A stretch of DNA of 64,000 bases from assembly GCA_937951675.1 (NCBI GenBank), contig CALFBI010000002.1, forward strand, positions 1 through 64,000, read 5' to 3'. Source of the stretch: an uncultured Verrucomicrobiales bacterium. Lineage in GTDB: Bacteria > Verrucomicrobiota > Verrucomicrobiia > Verrucomicrobiales > Akkermansiaceae. A program made the translations under genes and the position numbers. Under the pieces are notes generated by a model. The model made no database searches and was not told the DNA's origin. It saw only the letters and a list, made by a program, of their open reading frames with translations. The stretch's first letter is position 1, and every line of letters begins with the position of its first letter. Of this stretch, positions 24,970 through 33,641 are shown piece by piece.

Positions 24970-25752
24970 ATGGTTTTTAAAAACATAAATCTAACACCAC
25001 ATTGTTTAGCTGCAGGGGTCCTCGCTTGCTCGAGTATTGCTCATGCCTCACAAATCCGTATCACCCTTGAAGCACCTTCTAATCTCGGCCTCGCCCCAGG
25101 ACTTGTTGCAGTCCACGACGGTTCTGTTGACTTTTTTGACACTGGTTCAGCAGCTTCAGCAGGCTTAGAAGTCCTGGCTGAGGTAGGAGACACAACTGTG
25201 CTGCAAAGCTCGCTCGCTTCATCAGTTAATAGCGTTACGATTGCCAATGGTGGTCCGTTTCTTCCGGGAACTAGTAATAGTGTCGACCTGAATGTCAGCC
25301 TTTCTAATACCATGCTCTCTTTTGCCGCAATGGTCCTTCCTTCAAATGATTGGTTTATTGGCAACAATGCCGCCTTTGATATCTCTGCGATTCTGAGTGG
25401 CGCTGTTGGAACTTCTATGAGCTGGGACTTCGGCCGAGTCTACGATGCCGGAACGGAAGCAGAAGATTTCGCCTTTTCTCCAGGAAATGGGATTATCGGA
25501 GTCACTACCCCTTCCACACCTGGGGGAGGAACTTCTACTGCAAATAATATCAGCCTTGTCAGTGCAAGTAACCCTTTCAGCGCTTTTTTAAATCCCTCGG
25601 CAGGATTTGACCCCACTACTTTTGACTTTAATGCTGCTGGCGTCGGCAATACGACACTTGGTCGCCTCACTGTCACTCGCATTCCAGAGCCAAGCTCAAT
25701 CGCACTGCTTGCACTCGGTGGCCTTGGTTTTTTCACCCGGCGCAAACGATAA
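24970..25752 (+). CDS. PEP-CTERM sorting-domain protein
   Basis: A 260-aa exported protein. The C-terminus is a textbook PEP-CTERM tag: PEPSSIALLALGG, then LGFFTRRKR, a transmembrane helix followed by a basic cluster. An exosortase would process it; no exosortase is visible in this window. The N-terminal signal (about residues 8-27, cleavage after AHA) supports the ATG at 24970, although the frame is open from an ATG at 24910. The mature part is Gly/Ser/Thr/Ala-rich with no enzyme signature. A terminator directly follows. Confidence 0.85.
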   Translation: MVFKNINLTPHCLAAGVLACSSIAHASQIRITLEAPSNLGLAPGLVAVHDGSVDFFDTGSAASAGLEVLAEVGDTTVLQSSLASSVNSVTIANGGPFLPGTSNSVDLNVSLSNTMLSFAAMVLPSNDWFIGNNAAFDISAILSGAVGTSMSWDFGRVYDAGTEAEDFAFSPGNGIIGVTTPSTPGGGTSTANNISLVSASNPFSAFLNPSAGFDPTTFDFNAAGVGNTTLGRLTVTRIPEPSSIALLALGGLGFFTRRKR

Positions 25753-25774
25753 TTACTGTTGCCCCTTCATTCCA

Positions 25775-25808
25775 AGCTTCAACCTCTCCGAAGGTTGAAG
25801 CTTTTTTT
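25775..25808 (+). terminator. Rho-independent terminator of the PEP-CTERM gene
   Basis: AGCTTCAACCT, loop CTCCGA, AGGTTGAAGCT: an 11-bp perfect stem followed by TTTTTTT. It lies 22 bases downstream of the stop at 25752. Confidence 0.95.
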
Positions 25809-25857
25809 ATCCATTAACTTTTTGCTCTCTTGAGAGGAGCAAGGTAGCTTTCACTCT

Positions 25858-26760
25858 ATGGCGGAAGCACTCAAAGCTTATCTTAAAAACCTTCAGGCAA
25901 AGGGAGTCTCACATCTTTCACTCGATGAAGACTCTAAAAAACATTTGAGAACATTTTACCGCCAACGCAATCACCCGCAGCAAACAGAATCACTACCCCC
26001 AGTAGAAGTTCTACCCCTTCCTCCTTCTCATTCTCCTTCTGCTCCTCCATCCGCGATGGCAGCCCCCTCTTCTTCCCCCTCTGCGGCTCCCCAAAAAGCT
26101 AAGAGTCCTTCACCTCTTCCTCTCACCATAACGGGTGATACCCCAGACCAGAAAATCGCGGCAATCAAACAACAAGCTCTCGAAGCCCGCTTATATGAAC
26201 ACGCTTCGGTTCAGCTAAGAGAAAAACTTTGTTTTTCAACCGGAAATACTTCCGCCGACATTATGATCATTGGAGAAGCTCCTGGGCATCAAGAAGAGCT
26301 GCAGAGTGAGCCCCTTGTTGGTCCTGCAGGGCAGATGCTCGATCGTATCTTAAAAGCGATGGGCATTGAGCGAACCGAAGTCTACCTTTCTAACATCTGT
26401 AAACACCGGCCGGCCATTCCGAAGCAAACGATGAATAACCGGAAACCCTCTCAGGCCGAAGTCGACCTTTGCCTCCCTTACCTCAAAGCTGAAATCGAAG
26501 TAATCAAGCCCAAATGCTTACTTCTCCTAGGAGAGACTGTCGCTCAAAGTTTCCTAGGTGAAGAGTTCTCTCTCTCTTCCTCCCCGGAACAATGGCTTGA
26601 TTACGATGGAATTCCTTTACGAGTTTCCTCTCACCCTTCTGAACTCTTGCGGACTCAGCACGCCAATCAGACGAAAAGAAAAGTATGGGAAGATATGCTC
26701 GCGATCATGGAGCTTCTTCAAATGCCCATTACGTCTAAACAGCGCGGCTACTTTCAGTGA
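25858..26760 (+). CDS. Uracil-DNA glycosylase, family 4-like, lacking first Cys pair
   Basis: A 300-aa protein. An N-terminal helix and a long Pro/Ser/Ala-rich linker (about residues 45-95) precede a uracil-DNA glycosylase domain. The core motifs are IMIIGEAPGHQEE (about 138-150), PLVGPAGQMLDRIL and NICKHRPAIP. Family-4 enzymes bind a 4Fe-4S cluster through four Cys. Here the usual first pair, before the GEAPG motif, is missing (LYEHASV in that place), while Cys in NICKHRP and DLCLPYL remain. The cluster may be absent or altered. The stop overlaps the convergent purK stop by a few bases. Likely removes uracil from DNA. Confidence 0.85.
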   Translation: MAEALKAYLKNLQAKGVSHLSLDEDSKKHLRTFYRQRNHPQQTESLPPVEVLPLPPSHSPSAPPSAMAAPSSSPSAAPQKAKSPSPLPLTITGDTPDQKIAAIKQQALEARLYEHASVQLREKLCFSTGNTSADIMIIGEAPGHQEELQSEPLVGPAGQMLDRILKAMGIERTEVYLSNICKHRPAIPKQTMNNRKPSQAEVDLCLPYLKAEIEVIKPKCLLLLGETVAQSFLGEEFSLSSSPEQWLDYDGIPLRVSSHPSELLRTQHANQTKRKVWEDMLAIMELLQMPITSKQRGYFQ

Positions 26761-27896
26761 TTGTCATGCAGCCAGGCTTCTTTACTGGCCTGCACTCTCG
26801 GGAGAATCTCTTCAATTGACTCCCCTAAGAAATTAGCATGCCCCATTTTACGGCGGCCTTGAGCCTTTTCCTTTCCATAAAGATGGAGAAAAGCTTCTTG
26901 ATCGGCAAACAGTCGCTCCCAATCAGGAGCAGTCGTTTCGTCCTCCCACATATCGCCTAACAGATTCAACATGACGACTGGAGAAAGAAGGCGAGGGGAA
27001 CCCAAAGGAAGACCTAATACGGCTCGAAGCTGCTGCTCAAACTGTGAAATGGCACAGGCATCAATCGTATGATGTCCCGAATTATGAGGCCGAGGCGCCA
27101 TTTCATTCACCAAAAGCTCTCCATCTGGAAGAAGGAAAAACTCTACTCCTATAATCCCACGATAATCCAGAGCTAGAACAACTTTTTCCGCGATCTGCTT
27201 CGCACGTAAAAGAATCTCGGGAGCAACTCTCGCAGGAACGATCGATTGGTCGAGAATGTGATGCCGATGAATGTTTTCAGCAGGGTCGTAGCTCACCATC
27301 TTTCCATCTGCTCCACGAGCGACCATCACGGATAACTCTCTTTCAAAAGGAATAAAGGCTTCAACCACCGCTCGCTCACAAGAAAAGTCTTCCCAGGCCT
27401 TGTCCAAATTTTCTCCCCCCTCAAGCTTGAGCTGACCTTTCCCATCATAGCCAAAAGTGGCGGTCTTCATCACGCAGACTGGGCCCACCCGCTTCACGGC
27501 AAGCTCTAACTCTTGCGCATTTTTGACCACTTCGAAAGAAGCACGTGGAATGTCATTTTCTCTCAAGAAAAGCTTCTCTCGCTCACGATGCTGGCAGGTC
27601 GCAATCGCTTCTGGTGAAGGATGAAGTCCAATCGCCGCGTCGACTTGAGCGAGGGTTTCCTTTGGGATATTTTCAAACTCGACCGTCGCGACTGTCGCTT
27701 TTTCGCAAAATGTCACACAACCAGCAGGATCATCAAAAGCAGCATCTACTACTTCATCCGCTATTTCAGAAGCAGGAGCTTCCAATCCTCCGGTCCAAAT
27801 CACGGTGCGAAGATCCATTCTCCTCGCCGCCATGCAAAGCATGCGCGCAAGCTGGCCTCCTCCGATGACGCCTAATACTTGATCTTTTAGTCTCAT
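26754..27896 (-). CDS. purK: 5-(carboxyamino)imidazole ribonucleotide synthase
   Basis: This 380-aa ATP-grasp enzyme of purine synthesis converts AIR, bicarbonate and ATP to N5-CAIR. The N-terminus has [19 protein letters not shown]. The ATP-grasp region includes [11 protein letters not shown] and the [11 protein letters not shown] segment, with the metal-binding motif [19 protein letters not shown] (about 263-281). Length is normal. It overlaps purE upstream by ATGA (27893-27896), so purE and purK are translationally coupled. The 3' end overlaps the convergent uracil-DNA glycosylase gene. Confidence 0.96.
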   Translation of the reverse strand: MRLKDQVLGVIGGGQLARMLCMAARRMDLRTVIWTGGLEAPASEIADEVVDAAFDDPAGCVTFCEKATVATVEFENIPKETLAQVDAAIGLHPSPEAIATCQHREREKLFLRENDIPRASFEVVKNAQELELAVKRVGPVCVMKTATFGYDGKGQLKLEGGENLDKAWEDFSCERAVVEAFIPFERELSVMVARGADGKMVSYDPAENIHRHHILDQSIVPARVAPEILLRAKQIAEKVVLALDYRGIIGVEFFLLPDGELLVNEMAPRPHNSGHHTIDACAISQFEQQLRAVLGLPLGSPRLLSPVVMLNLLGDMWEDETTAPDWERLFADQEAFLHLYGKEKAQGRRKMGHANFLGESIEEILPRVQASKEAWLHDNH

Positions 27897-28393
27897 GAGA
27901 GAGGAGGAAGAGACGCACCGAGAACGGTATCGGTCTGGTTCTGACGAAAGGCATCTAGCTGCGATGCCACCTCTGAATTTGTCGTCGCAAGAATCGCCGC
28001 CGCAAAAAGAGCGGCATTAATGGCTCCGGGTTTCCCGATTGCGAAAGTAGCGGTCGGAATGCCTCCCGGCATCTGCACGATCGATAAGAGAGAATCCACT
28101 CCCTTTAAAGTCTTTGATTCCACTGGCACTCCTAAAACCGGAAGCGGCGTCATCGCCGCGGTCATTCCTGGTAAATGAGCCGCCCCTCCTGCCCCCGCAA
28201 TGATGCAACTTAAGCCCCTACCACGAGCCTCTTTCGCATAAGAACAGAGCTTTTCGGGAGTGCGATGCGCACTCACCACCTCTGCTTCCCAAGTTATACC
28301 AAGCTTCTCTAGTGTCTGAGCGGCATACTCCATGGTCGGCCAATCCGATGTGCTTCCCATAATAATACCCACTTTAGGTCCCTCTGCTTCCAT
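27893..28393 (-). CDS. purE: N5-carboxyaminoimidazole ribonucleotide mutase
   Basis: A 166-aa enzyme that isomerises N5-CAIR to CAIR. The N-terminal [13 protein letters not shown] motif and [13 protein letters not shown] (about 40-52) are diagnostic of class I PurE, as is [15 protein letters not shown]. The ATG at 28393 gives the family's usual length; an upstream TTG would add 12 residues. Operon with purK. No Shine-Dalgarno is obvious. Confidence 0.95.
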   Translation of the reverse strand: MEAEGPKVGIIMGSTSDWPTMEYAAQTLEKLGITWEAEVVSAHRTPEKLCSYAKEARGRGLSCIIAGAGGAAHLPGMTAAMTPLPVLGVPVESKTLKGVDSLLSIVQMPGGIPTATFAIGKPGAINAALFAAAILATTNSEVASQLDAFRQNQTDTVLGASLPPLS

Positions 28394-28518
28394 GCGAAGA
28401 GCATAGAAGGATGAAGATCTGGTCGTCAATCATCTCAATACGACATCCGTCGATATTATGATTTTCGAGCTTGGCATTGCTTCTCATAGATTTTTTTTTA
28501 AGGCTCTCCCCAACGTTT

Positions 28519-30213
28519 ATGGAGTTTATAGCAAGTCTTCCCTTCTGGGATGTCATCGAAAATGTGGCGACGAAGCCATGGCTTCTTTTAGCCTTGTTCG
28601 CTTTGATGACCTACTTCAGCGAAGACATGGCCTGTATTGGGGCAGGAATCGCAGCTGCAAAGGGTTGGATCCCACTGCCTGCCGCCGTGGTTGCCTGTGG
28701 AGTTGGAATCTGGACCGGTGACGTCTTTCTCTACCTCTCTGGTAGATTTGCTCAACGAACCGGAGCCCGTTGGAAATGGCTTCGTAAAATGGTTACTCCC
28801 ACCCGCGTGGCGAGAGGTAAAAGTTTTTACGATACTTACGGGAGCTTCTGGCTTTTTCTCTCCCGATTTGCCCCAGGAGTTCGGCTTCCTTCTTATATTG
28901 CGGCAGGCTATGTCGGGTGGAGTTTCAAAAAATTCGCCTTCTGGCTCCTAATAGCCGTGACCCTCTGGGCGCCCTTTTTAGTGGGGGGCTCTTACTGGGC
29001 CGGCGAAAAAGTCTTCCACTACCTTTCCTTTTACGAAAAATGGGCTTGGCCCATTCTCATTGCTCTCATTCTGGCCCTACTATTAATCGTTAAAGTTCTT
29101 CTCCCGAGCTTTACTTGGCGAGGGCGACGACTTCTTCTAAGCTCTTTTTATCGAATTCGACGATGGGAATTCTGGCCGATTTGGGCCGTCTACCCTCCTG
29201 TCTTTTTAGCAGTGCTCTGGCAGGCTCTCAAATATCGACATTTAACCCCTTTTACCGCCTCTAATCCAAGCATTCCTCAAAGTGGCATCGCTATGGAATC
29301 CAAGGGACTCATTCTCGATTTATTCACCTCTCCTCATCCTGAAAAGATGCGGGTTGCTCAATACCTGCGCCTCGAAGAAAACGAAGACTTAAAAACGCGG
29401 CAATCTGCGGTCGAATCATGGATGGCTCATTCCCAACTCGATTACCCGATCGTGATGAAGCCGGATCTAGGCGAGAGAGGGAAAGGAGTCAAAGTCATCC
29501 GCCATCAAGCCGCCCTGAACGAATGGCTTCACGCCTTCCATGGAGAATCCATCGCACAAGAATTCATCGGGGGGCTTGAGTTCGGACTCCATTGGTCCAA
29601 GTCACCTAGTGAAGCCAAGGGGCAAATCCGCTCTCTTTCCCAAAAAGTCCCTCAATTCCTCACTGGGGATGGAACAAGCACCCTCGAAGAGCTGATCCTC
29701 AATGACCCGCGAGCTGTCATGATGGCGCCTTACTATCTCGAAAAATACGGGGAACAGCTGAGCTCGGTCTTACCTTCTAAAAAGCGCTTCTCGCTCGTAG
29801 AAATCGGAACACATGCCCGCGGGGCCGTCTTTACTGATGAACGAGACCTCCTCACTTTGTCCCTCGCTGAAACGGTTGAAGCTTTCTCTTCCAAGCTGGT
29901 AGAATCAAATGGCATTGGGTTTGGCCGATACGACCTAAAAGTGCCTTCCCTGAAAGACCTGCAACAAGGCAAAGGGCTTGTCATTCTTGAAATGAATGGG
30001 GTCACAGGAGAACCGGCCCATATTTACCAACCTGGATACTCTTACTTCCGAGGTATGTGGGATCTCTGTAGTCACTGGAATCGAGCCTGTAAAATAGGAG
30101 CCGAATACCACTCCAAAGGATCTCCTACGACCCCCCTTCGAGCTATTTTACACACTCTCAAACAACACCGGAGTCACTCTTGGCTCGAAGCGGATGACTT
30201 AGACTATGGCTGA
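28519..30213 (+). CDS. DedA-family membrane protein fused to ATP-grasp ligase
   Basis: A 564-aa fusion. Residues about 1-215 form a DedA/VTT-type membrane domain: the glutamate in YFSEDMACIGAG, a FLSRFAPGVRLP motif and six or so hydrophobic segments. DedA proteins act in lipid scrambling or undecaprenyl-phosphate recycling. Residues about 290-540 are an ATP-grasp ligase: KPDLGERGKGVKV, AQEFIGGLEFGL and the EMNGVTGEPAH metal site. The frame is open from a TTG at 28471; the ATG at 28519 fits the DedA start. It overlaps the PlsC-like gene downstream by 8 bases. The substrate is unknown. Confidence 0.85.
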   Translation: MEFIASLPFWDVIENVATKPWLLLALFALMTYFSEDMACIGAGIAAAKGWIPLPAAVVACGVGIWTGDVFLYLSGRFAQRTGARWKWLRKMVTPTRVARGKSFYDTYGSFWLFLSRFAPGVRLPSYIAAGYVGWSFKKFAFWLLIAVTLWAPFLVGGSYWAGEKVFHYLSFYEKWAWPILIALILALLLIVKVLLPSFTWRGRRLLLSSFYRIRRWEFWPIWAVYPPVFLAVLWQALKYRHLTPFTASNPSIPQSGIAMESKGLILDLFTSPHPEKMRVAQYLRLEENEDLKTRQSAVESWMAHSQLDYPIVMKPDLGERGKGVKVIRHQAALNEWLHAFHGESIAQEFIGGLEFGLHWSKSPSEAKGQIRSLSQKVPQFLTGDGTSTLEELILNDPRAVMMAPYYLEKYGEQLSSVLPSKKRFSLVEIGTHARGAVFTDERDLLTLSLAETVEAFSSKLVESNGIGFGRYDLKVPSLKDLQQGKGLVILEMNGVTGEPAHIYQPGYSYFRGMWDLCSHWNRACKIGAEYHSKGSPTTPLRAILHTLKQHRSHSWLEADDLDYG

Positions 30214-31018
30214 TCAACAATCACAGTTTGGAGATCTTTCCTCCCTTCTCCCCATTCTACAGGGAGGAGGGTGGAAGGCCCATATTCGCGAGACAATTGA
30301 GAACCTACTCGCTCTTCCCCAAGTGCGTCTCACCCTAGCAGAAGCCTGTGCCTCGCGCCGAGAAAACGAAACCATTTTTTCCGCCACGCTACGGCTCCTG
30401 CAGATCACTCTCTCAGGAAACCGATTTCAACTTCCCGAAAGTGGTCCCTGTCTCGTCATTGCAAACCACCCCTACGGCGGAGTCGATGCCCTCGCCCTTG
30501 CCTCCCTATGTTCTGAACGCCGGGCGGATACTCTCATCTTAGCGAATGCCGAACTTGCGAAACTTCCAGGCATTTCCGAATGGATTCTTCCCCTCGATAT
30601 TCTCTCCGGAAAAGAAGCCGCTCGAAGAAATATAGCCTCTCTCAAAAAAGCCCATCAACATCTTGCTGAAGGAGGTGTTCTTGGAGTGTTTCCCGCCGGA
30701 GCCGTCTCGCGCTGGGATTGGGAAAAAGGCGAAATTAGAGATCCAGAATGGTCCACGCATATTGGATCTTTCATCACCAAAACAAAAGTCCCCGTTCTTC
30801 CTCTCGCTTTTTTAGGAGGAAATTCTCCCTGGTTTCACTTCTTTGGAGAGCTTTCTCCCCTGCTCCGAACCATTTTGATTCCGCGCGCTTTTTTAGGTGC
30901 TAGAAAGCAGACTCTACGCTTTCTAGCAGGCCCCTTAACTCATTTTGAACATTTAGACCGATCTCAGGTCATTTTAGAGGCCAGAGAACTCGTCGAAAAA
31001 CTTCGCAAGAGATCGTGA
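30206..31018 (+). CDS. PlsC-like acyltransferase (OlsA-like candidate)
   Basis: A 270-aa lysophospholipid-type acyltransferase. The catalytic block is NHPYGGVDALAL (about 90-101), an NH-x4-D motif, followed by the acceptor motif GVFPAGAVSR (about 153-162), a variant of FPEGTRS. It overlaps the DedA/ATP-grasp gene by 8 bases. The OlsB-like gene two positions downstream makes this a candidate for the second step of acyl-amino-acid lipid synthesis (O-acylation, OlsA role). The family also includes 1-acylglycerol-3-phosphate acyltransferase; which applies is open. Confidence 0.8.
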   Translation: MADQQSQFGDLSSLLPILQGGGWKAHIRETIENLLALPQVRLTLAEACASRRENETIFSATLRLLQITLSGNRFQLPESGPCLVIANHPYGGVDALALASLCSERRADTLILANAELAKLPGISEWILPLDILSGKEAARRNIASLKKAHQHLAEGGVLGVFPAGAVSRWDWEKGEIRDPEWSTHIGSFITKTKVPVLPLAFLGGNSPWFHFFGELSPLLRTILIPRAFLGARKQTLRFLAGPLTHFEHLDRSQVILEARELVEKLRKRS

Positions 31019-31064
31019 GGAATATCTTGCCGTTTTCTTCATCTCATAGCACAACTAATTCCGC

Positions 31065-31583
31065 ATGAAGGACCTCATTGATGCCAACTGCCACTTTCTT
31101 TCTCAAGCGAGGCAACTCCTCCTTGAAATAAGAGAGTGTGATTTCGCGTGCCCAGCACCGACCTTTTATAACTCGACGATTGGCGGCCATCTTCGCCACT
31201 GCCTCGAACATTATCAATCTTTCCTAGATGGCCTTGCTCAAGGGAAAATTGATTATGACTGCCGACAAAGAGATTTCACTTTAGAAAACAAAAAAGAAGT
31301 CGCTCTCCAGAAAATCGAAGAAGTTCAAAAGGCTCTTTGTGACCTTAAATCGAAAAAATCTCCGAAAGAGTGCCCCATTGGCCTTCTTATTAAAATGGAC
31401 TGTGGAGATGCTTCTTTTGACCCTTGGCAGCCTTCAACCTTGGGGCGAGAACTCCAATTCCTCGTCAGCCACACCGTTCATCACTTCGCCATGATCGGAG
31501 GGATCTGTAAAGGAGCTCAAATCGAACTTCCTCAACATTTTGGAGTGGCTCCCTCCACCCTCAAGCACCGTGCTGAGGCCTAA
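31065..31583 (+). CDS. DinB-like metal-binding four-helix protein
   Basis: A 172-aa protein with the DinB/YfiT fold pattern: metal-ligand histidines in HLRHCLEHY (about 40-48) and in SHTVHHFAMI (about 137-146). Members include thiol transferases, maleylpyruvate isomerase-like and bacillithiol transferase-like enzymes. The Cys-containing segments (RECDFAC near 25; RQRDFTL) are not diagnostic. Located between two acyltransferase-type genes. Substrate unknown. Confidence 0.75.
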   Translation: MKDLIDANCHFLSQARQLLLEIRECDFACPAPTFYNSTIGGHLRHCLEHYQSFLDGLAQGKIDYDCRQRDFTLENKKEVALQKIEEVQKALCDLKSKKSPKECPIGLLIKMDCGDASFDPWQPSTLGRELQFLVSHTVHHFAMIGGICKGAQIELPQHFGVAPSTLKHRAEA

Positions 31584-31697
31584 ACCTTTCGCCGACTGAT
31601 TGACTTCCTATTCTCCCCGAATTTTTTTTGGATTCTCTTCTCCTGATTTGATCGATACGATAGGGACCTTATCTCGTTTGTTTTTTACCACCGCTCT

Positions 31698-32636
31698 ATG
31701 ACACCTCATTCGCCAGTGACTCCTATTGCTGCTCCGATTGACCCCCTCATCCTTGAGGAGGAAATCTGCTCACTCCGTGGCAACAGCCAATACTCATGGG
31801 GGAAACAAAGTGATTTCGAAATTTTCATTGCTCCTCCCCTCTCCATTCCGAACATCTTACTTGAACTCGGACGCCTTCGAGAGCTCTCATTTAGACTCGT
31901 TGGTGAGGGCTCCGGAAACGAGCGTGATCTAGACCGCTTTGACGAGCACTACCTGCACCTTTTCCTTTGGGATACTGTTAAAAAACAAATTGTAGGCTCT
32001 TACCGAATGGGGCGAACAGATCTCATCCTCGCTGAATTTGGGCGTGAAGGGCTTTATACCTCGATCCTTTTTGACTTCGAACAGCCCTTTCTCGACGACT
32101 TAAATCCAGCCCTTGAAATGGGACGTTCTTTTGTCGCTCCCGATTTCCAAAAAAATATCAATTCTCTCTTAGGCCTCTGGAAGGGAATCTTTAGTTACAT
32201 CGCTCAATATCCTCAATATTCGAGGCTCTTTGGGCCCGTCAGTATTAGTAACGACTACACCTCACTTTCTCAGGATTTCATGGTGCAGTTTCTAAGAAAA
32301 AACCGTTGGAACGATAAGCTTAGCCAGCACATTAAACCCACCAACCCTTACCTTTCAGTTTCTTCAGCAGAAGAAATCAGTCCGAATTTCGAAAGCATGG
32401 AACAGGTCTCTGCTCGCATCGCTGACGTAGAGCCTGACGGGAAAGGAATTCCAGTATTGTTAAAGCAGTATTTAAAACTCAACGCCACTATTCTAGAGTT
32501 TAACGTGGATCAAGATTTTCAAAACTGTCTCGACGCCCTGATTCTCGTCGATACCCGCACGGCCCCCTCAAATATGATCCGCAGATACATGGGCGTTCAG
32601 AATTACGAGCAATACCTCGGCGAGATCAAAGACTAA
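31698..32636 (+). CDS. OlsB-like GNAT acyltransferase
   Basis: A 312-aa protein of the acyl-ACP N-acyltransferase family (PF13444-type, hemolysin-like). Recognisable segments are LGRLRELSFRLVGEGSG (about 54-70), IVGSYRMGRTDL, ALEMGRSFVAPDFQKN and RLFGPVSISNDYTSL. In OlsB these acylate ornithine from acyl-ACP as the first step of ornithine lipid synthesis. The PlsC-like gene upstream could supply the second step. The gene is preceded by 114 bases without coding sequence. The amino-acid or amine acceptor cannot be predicted here. Confidence 0.82.
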   Translation: MTPHSPVTPIAAPIDPLILEEEICSLRGNSQYSWGKQSDFEIFIAPPLSIPNILLELGRLRELSFRLVGEGSGNERDLDRFDEHYLHLFLWDTVKKQIVGSYRMGRTDLILAEFGREGLYTSILFDFEQPFLDDLNPALEMGRSFVAPDFQKNINSLLGLWKGIFSYIAQYPQYSRLFGPVSISNDYTSLSQDFMVQFLRKNRWNDKLSQHIKPTNPYLSVSSAEEISPNFESMEQVSARIADVEPDGKGIPVLLKQYLKLNATILEFNVDQDFQNCLDALILVDTRTAPSNMIRRYMGVQNYEQYLGEIKD

Positions 32637-32645
32637 AATGCTGAA

Positions 32646-33626
32646 TTAAATAATCAGCATGCAATCTCCATAGCTAAAGAAGCGATACTTCTCTTTAATC
32701 GCTGCTTGATACGCTTCTAGAATGAGGTCCTTTCCAGCAAAGGCCGAGACCAACATCAATAAAGTGCTTTGTGGTAAATGAAAATTTGTCAGTAAGGCAT
32801 CTACTACCTGAAACTGATACGGAGGGTAAATAAAAATATCGGTGTTCCCTTCTGCCTCTTGCAGCTCTTTCCCATCCCGGCCGAGATGCTCTAAAACTCG
32901 TGTCACAGTCGTTCCTACCGAGACCACTCGAGTTGCCAAATGGATCCGTTTCACACTCTCGGCAGATAGGGCGTATTGTTCAGAATGCATCTCGTGATCT
33001 TCGAGATTTTCTGCTTTGACCGGGCGAAACGTTCCTACCCCTACATGCAGAGTCAAACTCGTTGTCTGAAACTGAGATAGTATTTCTGGCGTGAAATGTA
33101 AGCCCGCTGTGGGCGCCGCGATCGCTCCTTCATTCTGAGCAAATACGGTCTGATACCTCTCTCGATCATCCGGCTCATCATCACGATCCATATAATGAGG
33201 CAGCGCCAATTTCCCAAATTCTTCTTCATTTACGGGAAGATCCCACTCGATGATTCGCTCCCCATTCTCTTCGATCGAGATGACGGTTCCCGTGCTTTTA
33301 CCAATCGCAACGTGTCGCCCCACTTTCATCTTCTTACCCGGCTTTACCAAGCATCTCCATCGAGTTTCAGAAAAGGCCTCGGTGCGAACTAATTCAATTT
33401 TCCCATCATTAGAAAAGTATCGCGCTGCCACGACTCGAGTATCATTTAAAACTAGAAGGTCGTCTGGACTTAAGAGAGAAGGTAAATCCTTAAACAAATG
33501 GTGAGAAATCTTCCCCTCTGCTCGGTTCACCAAAAGTAAACGAGAATCGTCACGCTTCTCCAGGGGATGGGAAGCAATCAGTTCTTCGGGTAGGTCGTAA
33601 TCAAAATCAGCAGTTTGGAGCGACAT
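32646..33626 (-). CDS. queA: tRNA preQ1(34) S-adenosylmethionine ribosyltransferase-isomerase
   Basis: A 326-aa enzyme that transfers and isomerises the ribosyl group of SAM onto preQ1 at tRNA position 34, giving epoxyqueuosine. FDYDLPEELIASHPLEKRDDSRLL (residues 8 onward) is the QueA N-terminal pattern. It also has LNDTRVVAARYF, AAPTAGLHFT (about 180) and NFHLPQSTLLMLVSAFAG near the C-terminus. The ATG at 33626 was taken, since the longer frame begins with TTG. The stop lies inside a weak hairpin shared with the convergent acyltransferase gene. Confidence 0.95.
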   Translation of the reverse strand: MSLQTADFDYDLPEELIASHPLEKRDDSRLLLVNRAEGKISHHLFKDLPSLLSPDDLLVLNDTRVVAARYFSNDGKIELVRTEAFSETRWRCLVKPGKKMKVGRHVAIGKSTGTVISIEENGERIIEWDLPVNEEEFGKLALPHYMDRDDEPDDRERYQTVFAQNEGAIAAPTAGLHFTPEILSQFQTTSLTLHVGVGTFRPVKAENLEDHEMHSEQYALSAESVKRIHLATRVVSVGTTVTRVLEHLGRDGKELQEAEGNTDIFIYPPYQFQVVDALLTNFHLPQSTLLMLVSAFAGKDLILEAYQAAIKEKYRFFSYGDCMLII

Positions 33627-33641
33627 CCTTGTCAATCTAGG

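Noticed and set aside
32638-32660. Hairpin ATGCTGA/TCAGCAT near the convergent stops
   Set aside because: The stem is 7 bp with no T-tract, so it is not claimed as a terminator.
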